Origin: Micropterix aruncella
Taxonomy: Eukaryota > Arthropoda > Insecta > Lepidoptera > Micropterigidae
Direction: 5' to 3'
Assembly (NCBI GenBank): GCA_944548615.1
Contig: OX155971.1
Location: forward strand, 24,898,877 to 24,962,876
Length of the DNA: 64,000 nucleotides
Part shown: piece by piece, positions 1 through 10,945 of the stretch
Layout of the letters: each line of letters opens with the position of its first letter
Numbering within the stretch: the stretch's first letter is position 1
Translations under genes and position numbers: made by a program
Notes under the pieces: generated by a model
Databases searched by the model: none
Told to the model about the DNA's origin: nothing
The model's input: the letters and a program-made list of their open reading frames with translations, nothing else

Positions 1-7
1 TTTTTAT

Positions 8-735
8 TTAAGAGGCCTATTACAAAATAGCGTAGGTATTCTTTTAAAATGAGTTTAAAAAATGAACGCATTTTTTTTTGGATGTAACTATAAAAGATAG
101 GATAAATAAATAAATAAATAAATAAATAACTATTCAACCCTGGGAGAAAACCGCGGCACTGAGCGCTCTTCTCTTGCGCAAGCAAATATATACACAATTT
201 CTAATTGTTTTTTGCAGTGTTTTCTCCTTTCTAATGACAATAATTTATATTATGTCGTATTGCTAAAAGAGTGAACTTTAATATAGTATAAGTATTATAT
301 AAGAATCTTATTTTATTTCTGAGAAAATTAGAATGATACAGGAAGTTTTTTTTTAAATTTTGTGTAATTGTAAGTAATGTATACCTTGGATATGTGGTCA
401 AAAAACGAAAAAATAAGGCCGCTATGGTCAACAAGAATACATGACGGACATAAAAAAAAATAGTATACGGTTTTCGTTGTAGTGATATTACTGTATTAAG
501 GAGCTCAAAGTTTGCCTTCCGAGCGTTTTACGAATAACGACTTTCGGAAAATGGGCTGAATAAGTAAATAATATTCGTTATATCTAAAATTAAAGGCCGC
601 TATGGTCAACATCAAGAAATGGTCCAGGTAATTCAGTAATTAAAGTTTGTAGAAATCTCTTCATTTCTTGGAATTAGAACGCCAAAAATCCACTTTTCTT
701 GCCTTTCTGGAAAAAATATGTGATAGGGCTCTTAA
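8..735. mobile_element. TTAA-flanked non-autonomous piggyBac-like element Y, copy 1
   Basis: A near-identical copy lies at 61175-61902 in the same orientation, at a constant offset of 61167. Both copies are bounded by TTAA (8-11 and 732-735 here), the target duplicated by piggyBac-superfamily transposons. The ends are imperfect inverted repeats: one begins GAGGCCTATTAC and the other, reverse complemented, GAGCCCTATCAC. No transposase is encoded, so this is a MITE of about 720 bp. The high identity suggests recent movement. The superfamily call rests only on the TTAA target and the terminal repeats. Confidence 0.7.
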
Positions 736-741
736 CAATTT

Positions 742-1193
742 TTTTTGAGGGTCATATTTTAGGGCAATTTAGTTTTATGAGCATTAATAAAACTTTTACA
801 TAATTTATTGAAAAAATAGATTCCTGTCCATCCCAGAACGGGCTAGTTCCAGTTGGGTGACAGAATCAAATAAGCAAAAGGTTTTGTCATTCGGTTCCTG
901 ATATTTTTATAAGCAAAAACAATATCTTATAGTAATTAATCCTACTACTATTAAAAACGCGAAAGTTTGTAAGAATATATGTATGGATGTTTGTTACTCT
1001 GTCACGCAAAAACTACTAAATGGATTTTAATGAAACTTTACAATAATATAGCTTACACATCAAAATAACACATAGGCTATAATTTATAAAGATGTATAGT
1101 TTTTTAACATCATTATCACAATTTTCTATCACCACATGGGTGAAACCGTGGGGCGCAGCTCTAGTTATTAAATAAATAAATAAATAAAATGTT
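742..1193 (+). mobile_element. 3' end of a non-LTR retrotransposon (family Z), copy 1, split by a Helitron
   Basis: The block around 800-935 (with CCAGTTGGGTGACAGAATCA) recurs near 6558-6755 and 31490-31725. All three copies finish in an (AAATA)n tail, as expected for 5'-truncated LINE 3' ends. Here the tail at 1165-1193 is separated from the body by a 225-bp Helitron at 940-1164. No coding sequence remains. The parent LINE is not identifiable from this non-coding portion. Confidence 0.55.
940..1164 (+). mobile_element. Short non-autonomous Helitron
   Basis: It starts with TC after an A and ends in a GC-rich hairpin segment (ACCGTGGGGCGCAGCT) followed by CTAG, inserted before a T. This is the Helitron end signature, and the 3' sequence is typical of lepidopteran Helitrons. 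The 225-bp body carries no gene. It interrupts the otherwise continuous tail of repeat Z, as comparison with the copy at 31490-31725 shows, so it is younger than Z. Confidence 0.75.
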
Positions 1194-1363
1194 ATTTATT
1201 TACCTGTAATTACATAATTACCCGTACATAAAAATAGTCATTTTAAAACCCTGCAAATATACTAAAGAGCGCGGCTTCACCAGTCAAAGTCTGAATTAGG
1301 GTGATATTTTGTGAGATGTTCATCTGTCTGGTCCATAGAAAAGGTTGTTGCAACATTGGGCAA

Positions 1364-1850
1364 TTATATTAGTGTATATGGGATAAATAATATAAGTATA
1401 AAATATTTCACAAAAACTTTAGTTATTACATAAAATAGAAATAATAGTATTAGGAAATATATTATATATGCATCTATTTTATCGCTGCGGTACTCACAAT
1501 CTTTCCTCTTCGAGTTTATCAACCAGTGTGTCACCAACCTTTTATAATGGGCGTCATTTTGAACACCTGTAGTCTGGCCTAGGCGTGTATTAAAGGCGTC
1601 GTGGAATTTATATTCGAGGTAAATATAACCTCTTCGTCCAAATGTCGATCCCATTATCGGTTGTACATGTCTGTTTCTCTGCCGTGTAGTGTATAAATAC
1701 GCAAGCGATTTTTGATTTTCTTTGTGATATGAGGGTTCGTTTGAAACTTTCAGTAGCGTGAAAATGTGCTTTTTCAAAACACTGGTGGAGTAATCCCTCC
1801 TGACATGATTGCAAAGATTTCAGAAAGTTGTTCAGGGCAGAATCATTCTA
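1364..1850 (-). pseudogene. 137-codon reading frame, possibly the C-terminus of a non-LTR reverse transcriptase
   Basis: The minus strand is open from 1777 to 1364. The N-terminal two thirds are basic and polar (TTRQRN, then FGRRGYIYLEYKF), a layout resembling the region after the RT domain of non-LTR elements, where a conserved 'G-R-R-F/Y-Y...K.. N' stretch precedes the stop. The last 30 residues are AT-driven and hydrophobic and are probably read-through of 3' UTR. I do not recognise the family. A chance frame is possible. Confidence 0.3.
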
Positions 1851-1902
1851 TAGAATAGAATGCGAAGGTGGTATCCATCGATCAATCAATCATTGTTATC
1901 TA

Positions 1903-2440
1903 CAACTTGGGTTGTCGACTGCAGCGGGCGAGCCCGTCACCTCAGGAAGTTTTAACGATTAGTCGTTCTATCTCCCTGGAGTGAGCGCAGAGACTTGGAC
2001 AAAACAGTCCACCGTCTAGCTCCGCCACCAACCCGTAAGAGGCCAACGCCTTAACCGCGAGATAGCCAGGAGTGTGACCCAGCGGGCTTACACGCACGCC
2101 CTTACTTTCAATTGTGACCAGATTACTCCAGTATCTCGAGTGGTTACGAGTTCGAGGTCGCTTGCGCGGTCCTATCCCTTACGAAGCGTTGAAACGGTGT
2201 TTACCGAATATATCGCGGACCACAGCGTCCTTTGCCCGGCTGTTCACCAGAATCGGATAGCCGATGGTCGTTTCAAGAGCAGTCGCCGTAAGGTCCGCAA
2301 CCACCCCCGCTCTATAGGAAGCAGTACTGCTTCCAGACTCCCCCGACTGCTAGTCAGAGTGCACAGTCGATTGGCTACGCCGCACGGTGCGCAGACCGTC
2401 CAGGAGCGCCAGAAGGTTGATTCCCAGGGGAAACTAACCA
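1903..2440 (-). mobile_element. Element X, copy a (truncated)
   Basis: GC-rich interspersed repeat related to the full copies at 24356-25022 and 38748-39412. Sense is taken as the minus strand, for reasons given at 24356. The sense 3' end (hairpin and GTCGACAAC) is at 1903-1935; the copy is missing about 125 bp of the sense 5' end. The hairpin loop here is CTCG instead of TTCG, with the GGG/CCC stem intact. Long reading frames across it are by-products of its GC content. Confidence 0.75.
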
Positions 2441-2502
2441 CAGTTCTGCAGACATTATTTTATAGAAGAAATTGCTTTAGGTACCTACTATTTTATTTAT
2501 TA

Positions 2503-2650
2503 CTAACTGTGCCCGCGGTTTCACCCGCCATTTAATTTAAAAGGAATCGGATAATTTATAAATAATTTAGAGTACCTCGGCTTAGACAACATTTTTAGTA
2601 ATATTTTCGTGTGGTATTATTATACTGATTTTCGCCGCAACCTGATCAAG
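2503..2650 (-). mobile_element. Helitron 3' end (minus strand)
   Basis: CTAACTGTGCCCGCGGTTTC at 2503-2522 is the reverse complement of the usual lepidopteran Helitron terminus (GC-rich hairpin then CTAG), here mutated to a final TTAG on the minus strand. The body extends rightward into AT-rich sequence with no gene. The 5' end cannot be placed. Confidence 0.5.
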
Positions 2651-2665
2651 ATAAGTCATGCACAA

Positions 2666-2958
2666 ATCGAGTTGTCAACTACAACGGGCGAACCCGTCAC
2701 CTCAGGAAGTTTTAACGATTAGTCGTTCTATCTCCCGTGAAGTGAGCGCAGAAGACTTGGACAAAACAGACCACTGTCAAGCTCCGCCACATGCCCGTAA
2801 GAGGCCAACGCCTTATCCGCGAGATAACAAGGTATATTACCCAGCGGGCTTACACTCACGCCCTTACTTTTAATTGCTACCAGATTACTCCGGTCTCTCG
2901 ATTGGTTACGAGTTCGAGGTCCTCTCCCTTACGAAGCGGTGAAACGGTGTATACCGGA
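2666..2958 (-). mobile_element. Element X, copy b (5'-truncated)
   Basis: About 290 bp of element X, containing its sense 3' end at 2668-2700 with the hairpin ACGGG-CGAA-CCCGT as read on the plus strand (ACGGG-TTCG-CCCGT in the sense strand). It stops abruptly at 2958 inside the element, so it lacks more than half of the sense 5' side. It lies 230 bp from copy a, in the same orientation. Confidence 0.75.
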
Positions 2959-3419
2959 AAACGGTTTGATATATGTGAAAACAATATATGCCATAAATAT
3001 CGACCTCAAAGAGATCTATTAAAAAGTTGGCGACAGCATATAACCAACTTTTATATTTAATTAAGCTACAATAACTGAGTTTTATGTCTCAAAAAGTAAG
3101 AAAAGTAAGTAGGAAATGTTTGTAGAAAACATTAGCAATAAAATAAGTATCCTTATCAAAATATTTCTTTCTGTTATCACGGATGTATAAATAGAGATAA
3201 AATTAGAAATTTACTGTAAGTTTTTGGGTGATATAGTTAAAGAGATATCTAGAAATGAGTAACGCGTGCAAGCACTTCTAAATACCTAGGTCAGCGTACA
3301 GCGGAAGGCGGCGCGGGTGGCGAGGAACAAGACTCGTACATCTACGAGAAAGGTAGCTTGCATCTAAGGGGGACTTCTTTCACTAGATATCCAAAGGTAG
3401 GGTCTAAAAAAGCAAATAT
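2959..3419. other. Unassigned AT-rich spacer
   Basis: No coding frame or recognisable repeat apart from a short GC-rich patch near 3290-3350. Part of it may be the body of the Helitron whose 3' end is at 3489. Confidence 0.4.
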
Positions 3420-3489
3420 ACGCCACTCTACCTTAATTAACAAATTGATTTAAAACTTTGCGCGAAGCGAAGCCGCAGGCAATAGCTAG
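3420..3489 (+). mobile_element. Helitron 3' end (plus strand)
   Basis: The segment GCGAAGCCGCAGGCAATAG is followed by CTAG (3486-3489) and T, the canonical Helitron 3' terminus seen across Lepidoptera. The 5' end is not recognisable, so only the terminus is annotated. Confidence 0.6.
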
Positions 3490-3767
3490 TTCTCTATAAA
3501 ACCGTAATGTAAGAATCAATAAAAAAAAACATTTTTTTATATATTTTTTATTTATTTAGGTAAATAACAGCATGAACTTATGACTAGATACATAATTCTA
3601 TGAAAAAACACATTCTTATGGCAATTATAACTTACGCCGTTCGAAATGATTTGAAAAATATTTACAATCTAAATTATGAAACAAAAAATACACCAGTAAA
3701 AATTTTTTAGTTGAGAGAAAACTGATCCATACTGCGCGGAAACAGACAAAAGTTCTTCCGACGCGTT

Positions 3768-3980
3768 TTTTTTTTTTTTTTTTAAACCAGTTGATAGGAG
3801 TTCCTACACTTGGTTATGTCAAAAGTAATAAAAATAACAAGTATAATATAAATACCTATTAAGGTATAAGATATAAACGTCGGTATTGCAAGGTATGAAC
3901 GTTGAACATCCAAGCGCAGATTTTCTAGGTTATATATGTAGAGGAAACAACATTTTCCAATATTTTCAATCAAAATTCTT
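3768..3980 (-). mobile_element. Minus-strand retrotransposon 3' end with poly(A)
   Basis: A run of T at 3768-3783, read on the minus strand, is a poly(A) tail preceded by a segment (CCAAGTGTAGGAACTCCTA) related to the 3' end at 17341-17410. This is a 5'-truncated LINE or similar retrocopy. The 63-codon frame inside is not recognisable. Confidence 0.4.
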
Positions 3981-5181
3981 AAGTAATTTCGTAAAATTTT
4001 CTATATAATCTAATTTTCTATATAATCCTAAGTACTAAATAATCAAACAAATATTGGATAATTTCACAAATTATCATACGGGAAGATATTTTAAAGAAAA
4101 AACACAAATACAAAGAAATCAGTAATAATAATTATAGTCAATAAATAGTTAGAAGACGAGAAAAAATAAAAACGCAATTGTAAAATAGTCAATAATAGAA
4201 AGAATAAGGAATAATAATAGTCAAGTAGGTCAATAGAGCTGCGAAAAATTGATATTGTCGAAATCCTCAATGCTATAAATGGTGTTTTTAGTCAAAATAC
4301 CCTGTACCTTTTTCTTAAAGTGAACCTCCCCGAAGTTTGTAGACGGTCATTATGTAACTTTGCCGAAAATGTAACTTTGCCGGGAAAACTCATCGTCCAA
4401 GTCCAAACGGCAAGGTATTATCCCCACCAACCAAAAAAATTACAAATGACCGCAAAAGTTGTAGAGTTAACCGCAAACATATAAATCACACTTATACAAC
4501 ATAAATTCAAAATAAGTAAATGGGAATACATATATAAGTTATATTATATTTATAAATAAATATTACAAATCAATAATAGAATTATTATCTATTGGTTTTA
4601 ATTATGAACCAGTAATATAAAGCTACTATTTTAAAAGGTGTGAGGCTTAACTTCCATCAAACATTAAAAACAAATACAAGCTTAGATAAAAAGTGACATA
4701 CAAGAGTATTTCATTGGGGCCGACTAAGGTTTTATTCTTTAATTTCTTAAATGCTAAGTGTTAGTCGATGACATGCATAAAAAAACTAAGTAGCCAACAT
4801 AAAACAATTGACCACGAAATGAGAATCTCAACGACACGACTCAATAACTCAAGCAAGTATATCTAAATTTGCATCCAAATCGCCCGCATACGAGTAATCC
4901 ATAGCCGGAGTAAGAAACCAAAGTCCAATTTTCCTTTAGTTTGAAAGAATATTTCGCCAAAGTCTCGTCACAGGCTATAAAAGCTATTAAAGTATCGTAC
5001 TGTCTTCACATGGCCAGGGTCAATAAGGCCGATTTACACGCCTTTCTTTGGTGTTGGCCTTCTAGAGTTAATTTTTGAGGAGGGGTGCGAACCACCTTAA
5101 AGATCACATGGATTAATCAAAATGATAGGTAGAGGATTGCGCAAGGAAACGGAAATGCTCATTCGCACAAATCGACAATAA
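3981..5181. other. AT-rich intergenic sequence, no gene seen
   Basis: Very AT-rich to about 4700, with short internal repeats built on AATAATAGTCAA around 4120-4240 and a repeated ATGTAACTTTGCCG (about 4354 and 4368). From about 4700 the composition evens out and may be the 5' side of the RNase H-bearing element that is recognisable from 5182. Confidence 0.4.
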
Positions 5182-5425
5182 TTAATAGTCATTTCCCTCA
5201 ATTCCTGCATGGCCGGGAACCCATCTTTGAATTACCCTGTTCTTTTCGTCCAGGGAATTCAGTAGTGATATGCAATTTTGCACTAGCTTTGAATGAATGG
5301 TATTCGAGGCTAATGCCATAAGAGCTGCTTTGCTATCCGAGTGAATATAGATACGGTTGTTGGCGACATTAATAGTCTGCAGTTTGCGGTTTTGCCTTTT
5401 TGGCCGACATTAATAGTCTGCAGTT
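5182..5425 (-). pseudogene. RNase H domain fragment of a non-LTR retrotransposon
   Basis: Minus-strand translation from 5358 to 5182 gives 59 sense codons with RNase H hallmarks: IYIHSDSKAALMAL (the SDS with a catalytic Asp), then WVPGHAGIEGND, followed by a stop. Non-LTR elements of the I/R1-type groups carry this domain after the reverse transcriptase. Just upstream, a 23-bp segment (ACATTAATAGTCTGCAGTT) is duplicated at about 5366 and 5406, breaking the frame. The partner piece at 58040 starts where this one ends, so both may derive from related elements. Confidence 0.7.
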
Positions 5426-6199
5426 CACCAGCTGAAGACCGGAGATAGGAGGATACAAGAGTCCTCGGTTTGCTCTACAGTATCTTGGAGAAGGGGGGGG
5501 GGATCGCTTTGAGCTATCTCAGAAGCAGGTTTAATGTTCAATCAGCTCACGATCGCCATTAGACCTTAAGAAAAAAAATGTTTTTTTTTTATTTTTCCAT
5601 TTTTTAAAAATTAAAAGTTGCTTACTTCGTCGTAAGGATTTTACCCACTACAGGGATGCCAGTAATTCAACTCATCCTGTATAATCAATGCCCTTACACA
5701 CGAATCACTCCGTATCCGACGCGTGTGAATCGGGCCTTAACAAGTTCATCGGTCTATAATGGTACGGACAACGAAATCGAAGTATAATTTTTGGCGCCGC
5801 GACCGAGGCAGTCTCTCCGAGACATTAGGCTAATGTTTTTCGATCGATTGATAAAACTGTCATTAAGGGATGTTTATTGCCCTGTATTTATTGGATGGGC
5901 CGTTATTTCATGCTGCTTCAGCCTATTTCTGATAAAATTGCAGGAATATAACTGTTTGTTATGAATTTTCTTTGTTTCTGTAGAGACAATCTACATTTTA
6001 TGGAACCGAAAATTATCGCTATTGCTTGACAATATAAATAGGACAAGTAAATATGAAATAGAATATATAAAGAAATACAAAATACTAATACCGTTTAAGA
6101 AATACATATCTGTTTTTTAATTTTTTTATGAAATGTTTGTGATTTATGTATGCTCTATTTAATCGAATTTAATATTCCATTTAATGCCGATTATATAAC
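5426..6199. other. No gene seen
   Basis: Includes an 11-base G run near 5493 and moderately GC-rich sequence (5640-5830) of unknown nature. The remainder is AT-rich. No recognisable repeat termini. Confidence 0.4.
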
Positions 6200-6755
6200 G
6201 AAACTGTTTTTTTTATTTTTTCTATGACCACCTCTAAGGGGCTTTCTAGACGATCAAGCATGCTTGACAAGTATAGCGTCACGGGCTGGGAGGGCATCGT
6301 AAACCGCAGGAAATATGCAAATATTTTTTTTAAATATTTACCAACATTGCCTAGATTTGTAGTTTATACCAGGAAGTAACATTAATTAGACGTAATTGAT
6401 TAATGAACTACAAGACTCCCTGATTTAAACTACAAAACTAGGCTTTTTGGTAAATATTTTTTAAAAATATTTGCATATTTCCTGCGGTTTACGATCCCCT
6501 CCCAGCACGCGACGCGATGCTTGTGAAGCATGCTTGATCGTCTAGCTAGAGAGCCATTTAAGGCAATTTAGTTTAATAAGCATTTACTAAAACTTTTACA
6601 TATTTTTTTTACCGTCCACCCTAGACCGGGCTAGTCCCAGTTGGGTGACATAATCAAATAAGCAAAAGCTTAAGGTTTTGCCATTCGATTCCTGTTGTTT
6701 TTTATCAAAGTCAATGTTTAATAGTATTTAATTAAAAGTAAATAAATAAATTTAT
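6200..6755 (+). mobile_element. LINE 3' end Z, copy 2, carrying a fold-back MITE
   Basis: The Z body is recognised at 6558-6755 by homology to 742-935 and 31490-31725, with a short left part at 6200-6237. A 320-bp fold-back MITE (6238-6557) splits it. The tail ends in AAATAAATAAA at about 6740-6752. Confidence 0.5.
6238..6557. mobile_element. Fold-back MITE with long inverted arms, copy 1
   Basis: The two arms (about 6238-6335 and 6455-6557) are reverse complements over nearly 100 bp, with landmarks GACGATCAAGCATGC, GTAAACCGCAGGAAATATGC and their mirrors. The centre holds a second inverted pair around TTAATTAGACGTAATTGA. CTAA at 6234-6237 and TTAA at 6558-6561 suggest a decayed TTAA duplication. 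A related, right-truncated copy is at 59429. No coding capacity. Confidence 0.75.
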
Positions 6756-7188
6756 CCATATAGATAGGCACATGTACTCAAACAGACCTTTTATTTGACT
6801 AATTATTTGACATTTGGAAATTTATACAACTACTTACTTGATATTTAGACAGTTAAGTACCCTATGGCACTTAGGATGATTTACTGATTCTAACAATACC
6901 ACACACTTCTAAATTGGTTCAAGCTTTTAGAAGTTATGGTTAAATAGAAAACGGAAAAAATATATAGATGAACACTGAACACATTACACTCGTTTTTTAT
7001 TGGGCAGTCGAGTAATAAAAACGAATTTACCGTGTGAAGTTTTTAATACCAGATGTTATATTTTGGCGATTTTGCAACTCCAGGGTAGACTGAAGTGCTG
7101 TTAATCGTTATGTGCGGGTAGGTGGAAAACTGCTTCTGTTACTTCGTAAATTATAACGGTGGGGAGTGCCGGGTTCGACGAGCGCGCG
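6756..7188. other. Unassigned sequence
   Basis: AT-rich to about 7080, then a GC-richer stretch (7080-7188) leading into element X. No gene or repeat boundary recognised. Confidence 0.35.
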
Positions 7189-8500
7189 GGTTTTGGCCAC
7201 GAAGACACATTCTGTTCAAGATTGGTCACACTCACGGGTCAACACCTATCCGGCGGCCTCCACGCATGAAGTGCGAGCCTGAGTAGGACTCTGGCCTTAT
7301 GGTTAGTTTCCCCTAAGAATCAACCTTCTGGCGCTCCTGGACGGTCTGCGCACCGTGCGGTATAAACCAATCGATTGCGCACTCTGAATAACAGTCGGGG
7401 GAGTCTGGAAGCAGTACTGTTATAGAGCGGGGGTGGTCGCGGACCATACGGCGACTGCTCTTGAAACGACCATCGGCTATCAGATGCTGGGTGAACAGCC
7501 GGGCAAAGGATGCCGTGGTCCGCGACAGATTCGGTATACACCGTTTCACCGCTTCGTAAGGGAGAGGACCGCGCAAGCGACATCGAACTCGTAACCAATC
7601 GAGAGACTGGAGTAATCTGGTCGCAATTAGAAGTAAGCTGGCTATCTCGCGGTAAAGGCGTTGGCCTCTTACGGGTTTGTGGCGATGACTGTTTTAGTCC
7701 TAAGTCTTCTGCGCTCACTCCAGGGAGATAGATACTTTAAATACTTAGCTCCTAGGCTCTATAATACTATAGAAATTACTATACAAAATTTAGTTAACAT
7801 GGTAGCATTTAAAAAATCAATAAAAAAGTGCTTGGTTGTTAAAGGACCACTCTATGACAAAACGGAATTTAACAGAATTTTTGATTAGGTAAAATTAATA
7901 AATAAAAAGCAAATACTTAGTTTTTTTTTTATTTATAAATATAATATACGTATAGGTATGTGAGGTTTAAGACTAGAGGTATTTCAATTTAATTTATTTG
8001 TGTACATTTTGTGTATATTAGTATTTTATATTAGTATGTATATTTATTTTCAATATGTATTTATTGTATTTATGTATTATTTTATATTGGTGTTAGGTTT
8101 AATAATAATTTCTTACTACTATATTTTTTTTGTATGTTGGTATAACTCTTTATGCTTGTGTATTTGTATTATGCAAGAATAAATGTTTTGAACTTTATAC
8201 CAATAATAATTATATAACCGAAAGTCATACATGTCAGCTCGCTATATGCTAAGTCAAATATTAGCATCCCTAGATACGGGCGTCCTTGCTCAGTTAGGTA
8301 TGCGATGAGCCAACGGCTATGGGTTCAACTTGTTTTTCCTGCACGTTTTGTTATACTGTATTCCGAATATCATAGCCATTCGTCTGTAAATAATGTTTTT
8401 TAAAATAAATAAAATAAAACTAAATAAATAAATAGAACGACTAATCGTTAAAACTTCCTGAGGTGACGGAAACTCGCCCGCTGTAGTTGACAACTATAGT
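7189..8500 (+). mobile_element. Element X, copy c, interrupted by a retrotransposon
   Basis: X in sense orientation occupies 7189-7732 and resumes at about 8432-8500. The two parts join seamlessly when compared with intact copies (reading GGGAGATAGAACGACTAATC across the junction). The sense 5' end lacks about 25 bp. The intervening 7733-8431 is a LINE fragment flanked by ATAGA. The 3' hairpin is damaged here (ACGGAAACTCGCCCG). Confidence 0.75.
7733..8431 (+). mobile_element. 5'-truncated Jockey/CR1-like LINE inserted in X
   Basis: The first 156 bases encode the end of a retrotransposon ORF2: LAPRLYNTIEITIQ, then FKKSIKKCL, KGPLYD and a stop at about 7886. The same layout ends many non-LTR reverse transcriptases, and KKYLLERGPL at 62134 is similar. 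About 520 bp of 3' UTR and a tail of AAATA repeats (8401-8434) follow. ATAGA is present on both sides, a short target duplication. The insertion is younger than X copy c. Confidence 0.7.
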
Positions 8501-8599
8501 TGTAGTAGAGAGTTTGTAATAATCGTCTCTATTGAAGTTCGGGGTTCTTCTTATTTTAATAGTGCAGCTTGTATATGAGATATTCTTACCAAAGTTTTA

Positions 8600-8965
8600 T
8601 CACAATGTGATTTCGGTATATCAAGGCATCTGCGTACAAAATTTCAAGCATATAAGTCAGTTTTTTCGAGATTGAATTAGGACTAGTGCACCCCCTGGTA
8701 AACCGATTTCAACACGACATGATCAAGTTTTAATGATGCCTGAATGCCAAATTTCTGCTCAATTGGATTAAGTATTTGGGCGCTGTCCTAGAGAATACAC
8801 ACAGATACACAGACAGACATATAAACAGACTTCAATATGAAGTGGTCTTAATCACCTGAGAGGGGGTCCGAATGAATATTTATGTCATTATCTCAAAAAA
8901 TAAAATTGCGCGTTCACAATACTTTCCATCCTCGTCGGAACTGGTGATCCAGGAAAATGTAATTA
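8600..8965 (+). mobile_element. Element W, 3' portion
   Basis: Shares with 19318-19500 and 55150-55400 the series: a segment around AATGATGCCTGAATGCCAAA, then GGGCGCTGTCC, AGAATACACACAGATACACA with further ACAGACAGAC repeats, and finally GCGCGTTCACAATACTTTCC. The 5' terminus found in other W copies is absent, so it is truncated or recombined. Confidence 0.5.
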
Positions 8966-10355
8966 ACTACAGTCCACTTTCGCACCCCTATCTGTAGCTA
9001 CAACGAACTTCGCTAAAGGTGATATGATACCTGGGAACGACTACATATATCTGAAGTTACCTGGGAACGACTATCTATTTTTTTTGAAAAGTTTCTAAGC
9101 GAATCCCTCGATAAGGAACCAATTTACAATTTGGACTCAAAAAAGTTGCTCATTGCCTTGGATATTAGGGCTTTAAACTGATTTCTTAAACTTTCAGGCG
9201 CGATTACTCCTGCAATGTAAGCGGTGAGTGTATTTTATTCTATTTTTTTTAAATTTACTAGTTAATTGTCTAGCGTCTCGCTTAGCCACATTTTTCATCT
9301 AGGCCCTAAATTATTTGCAATTAATCAAAACGTGAGAGTGCTCTGAGAGTTACGCTAAATATGCTATCCCGTTAACCCCTCATACCACCACTGCGCAAAG
9401 ATAGTTATTCTGTGCTAGCACTGCGATAGAAAGTTTAATATGCGCCCGGTCGACGGCGTGAGCGGACGTGAAATCTGTGCCTGACGCTTCGTCAATGCTG
9501 GATTTTTCTATTTTTTCGCGTGTCCACCTATTTCTGTATATTTTTCTGAGGTCTCATGTCGCCTTAAAAACCAGGACGTTTGCGCGTGAACCGAGGGCAT
9601 TTGGACATGGGCGTTCGCTTCAGACAGGTTGGCAGTTTAAAACAGCTACTAAGTAAGAAAGGACACGTGTCCAAATGATTGTCGTTAAGAGCTATCTCGT
9701 CCAATTTGCGTCGCGAGCGCGCAGGCGAAAGTAACCTTTACGACGAGGCTGTAAGTGGCGTATATTCGCGTGCGACTCGACGCAAAGTGCGAACCGCGTC
9801 GACTTAGCAATTCTATAAGGATGGAAATAAGCGAGTGCGTCCCGCGGGAGCACCTCGGCCGCCCTTTTTGGTTATATTTCAATTTTCCCGAACATTTACA
9901 AAACACGGGCGATGGGTTTCGCACCGCGCGCACCTCGCCAGCCGCGTTGTTCTTTCAAATTAACATCACGACACACGCGCGAGATAGGGAATAGGGAATA
10001 CGGGAAACGGAATATAGAATACGGAATACGGAATAACCCCGAACACTGTAACTGGGCCGTTATTATTTCGGGTAATAAAATTGAAAACGGCCTTCGAGGG
10101 TAATTTCATTAGTGGTACATTTCAAATACCCTGGTTGAGAGGATATATACAACGCATTACAGGTATAACAAGGCTTTCAGCGTAGAGTTTACTGCAGACA
10201 AAATATCTAAAGCCTCGGTCACACGGGACGAATTTGCTCACAGTGATATCCCCGCTTCCAATGAACTCTACTTGTTGTACTCAGTTTTAACAGCTCGCTG
10301 CCTGTCTGTCACATATGGTTGCTAATGTTTCCTGTGCCGTTTACTCACTAGGACC
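8966..10355. other. GC-richer low-copy block without a recognisable gene
   Basis: A short duplicated segment (TACCTGGGAACGACTA) occurs near 9031 and 9058. From about 9370 to 10120 the sequence is CpG-rich, ending in purine-rich short repeats of the GGAATAC type (9990-10035). Frames of 60-80 codons occur on both strands but show no domain or codon bias I can defend. It may be regulatory or first-exon DNA of a neighbouring gene; this is inference from composition only. Confidence 0.35.
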
Positions 10356-10359
10356 CGCC

Positions 10360-10478
10360 TCGTCCTTGGTTCGGCTCAACTCATGGTTCAGCATCCATCC
10401 GGTAGCTTTCACGTAGAATTTTAAGCCTGGAAGGACTCTAGTTCCCCATTCAATTTGGTGGGTCAATTTCCCCTGGTG
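10360..10478 (+). mobile_element. Divergent fragment of element X
   Basis: Resembles the sense 5' third of X: CATCCATCCGGTAGC, then AAGCCTGGAAGGACTCTAG and GGTCAATTTCCCCTGG in the same order and spacing as in X. Clearly more diverged than the other copies, like 43480-43900 and 51836-52125. Confidence 0.45.
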
Positions 10479-10836
10479 ATGTTCTACGGGCGTATCAGGG
10501 GGGGGGGTAATTGGAATGGGTAAGGGAGGTTGGTGAAGGGGTTGTCTGCTTGCCGAAAAAGTCCTGAAGTGACACAACCGATTTTTTTATCATATTTTGT
10601 ATTATTTTCTTTGAAAACTTTATGCGTAGGTTATCTGCAGGCTGTTTCTGCTTGATGATGTTCTACGGGCGTATCAGGGGGGTAATTGGAATGGGTAAGG
10701 GAGTTTGGTTAAGGGGTTGTCTGCTTGCCGGAAAAGTCCTAAAGTGACACAACCGATTTTTTGATCATATTATGTATATTTTTTCTATGAAAACTTTATG
10801 CGTTGGTTATCTGCAGGCTGTTCCTGCTTGGCAATA
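10478..10836 (-). repeat. 179-bp tandem duplication carrying two W 5' termini
   Basis: Two direct copies with a period of 179 bp (GTTCTACGGG at 10481 and 10660). Each contains, on the minus strand, the W start TCGGTTGTGTCACTTCAGG (at 10581 and 10756) followed by a C-rich segment. This is a segmental duplication of a W 5' end plus flanking DNA. A LINE 3' motif (GGCAATAAGCTCGCC) follows at about 10830. Confidence 0.65.
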
Positions 10837-10945
10837 AGCTCGCCTATTTTTCACTTTTTACACGAATGACTAAAAAAGGAGTGTAGTGTGTTCAGGATTC
10901 ATATATGTATGTTTTTCGTTTCTCTGTTCCACCATAGCTTCTTAA

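Noticed and set aside
2074..2535. 153-codon frame, with similar Arg/Ser-rich frames at 7320, 38841, 40432 and 60018
   Set aside because: All lie in copies of element X, which is GC-rich and stop-poor. The frame is not conserved between copies and indels shift it, so no protein is supported.
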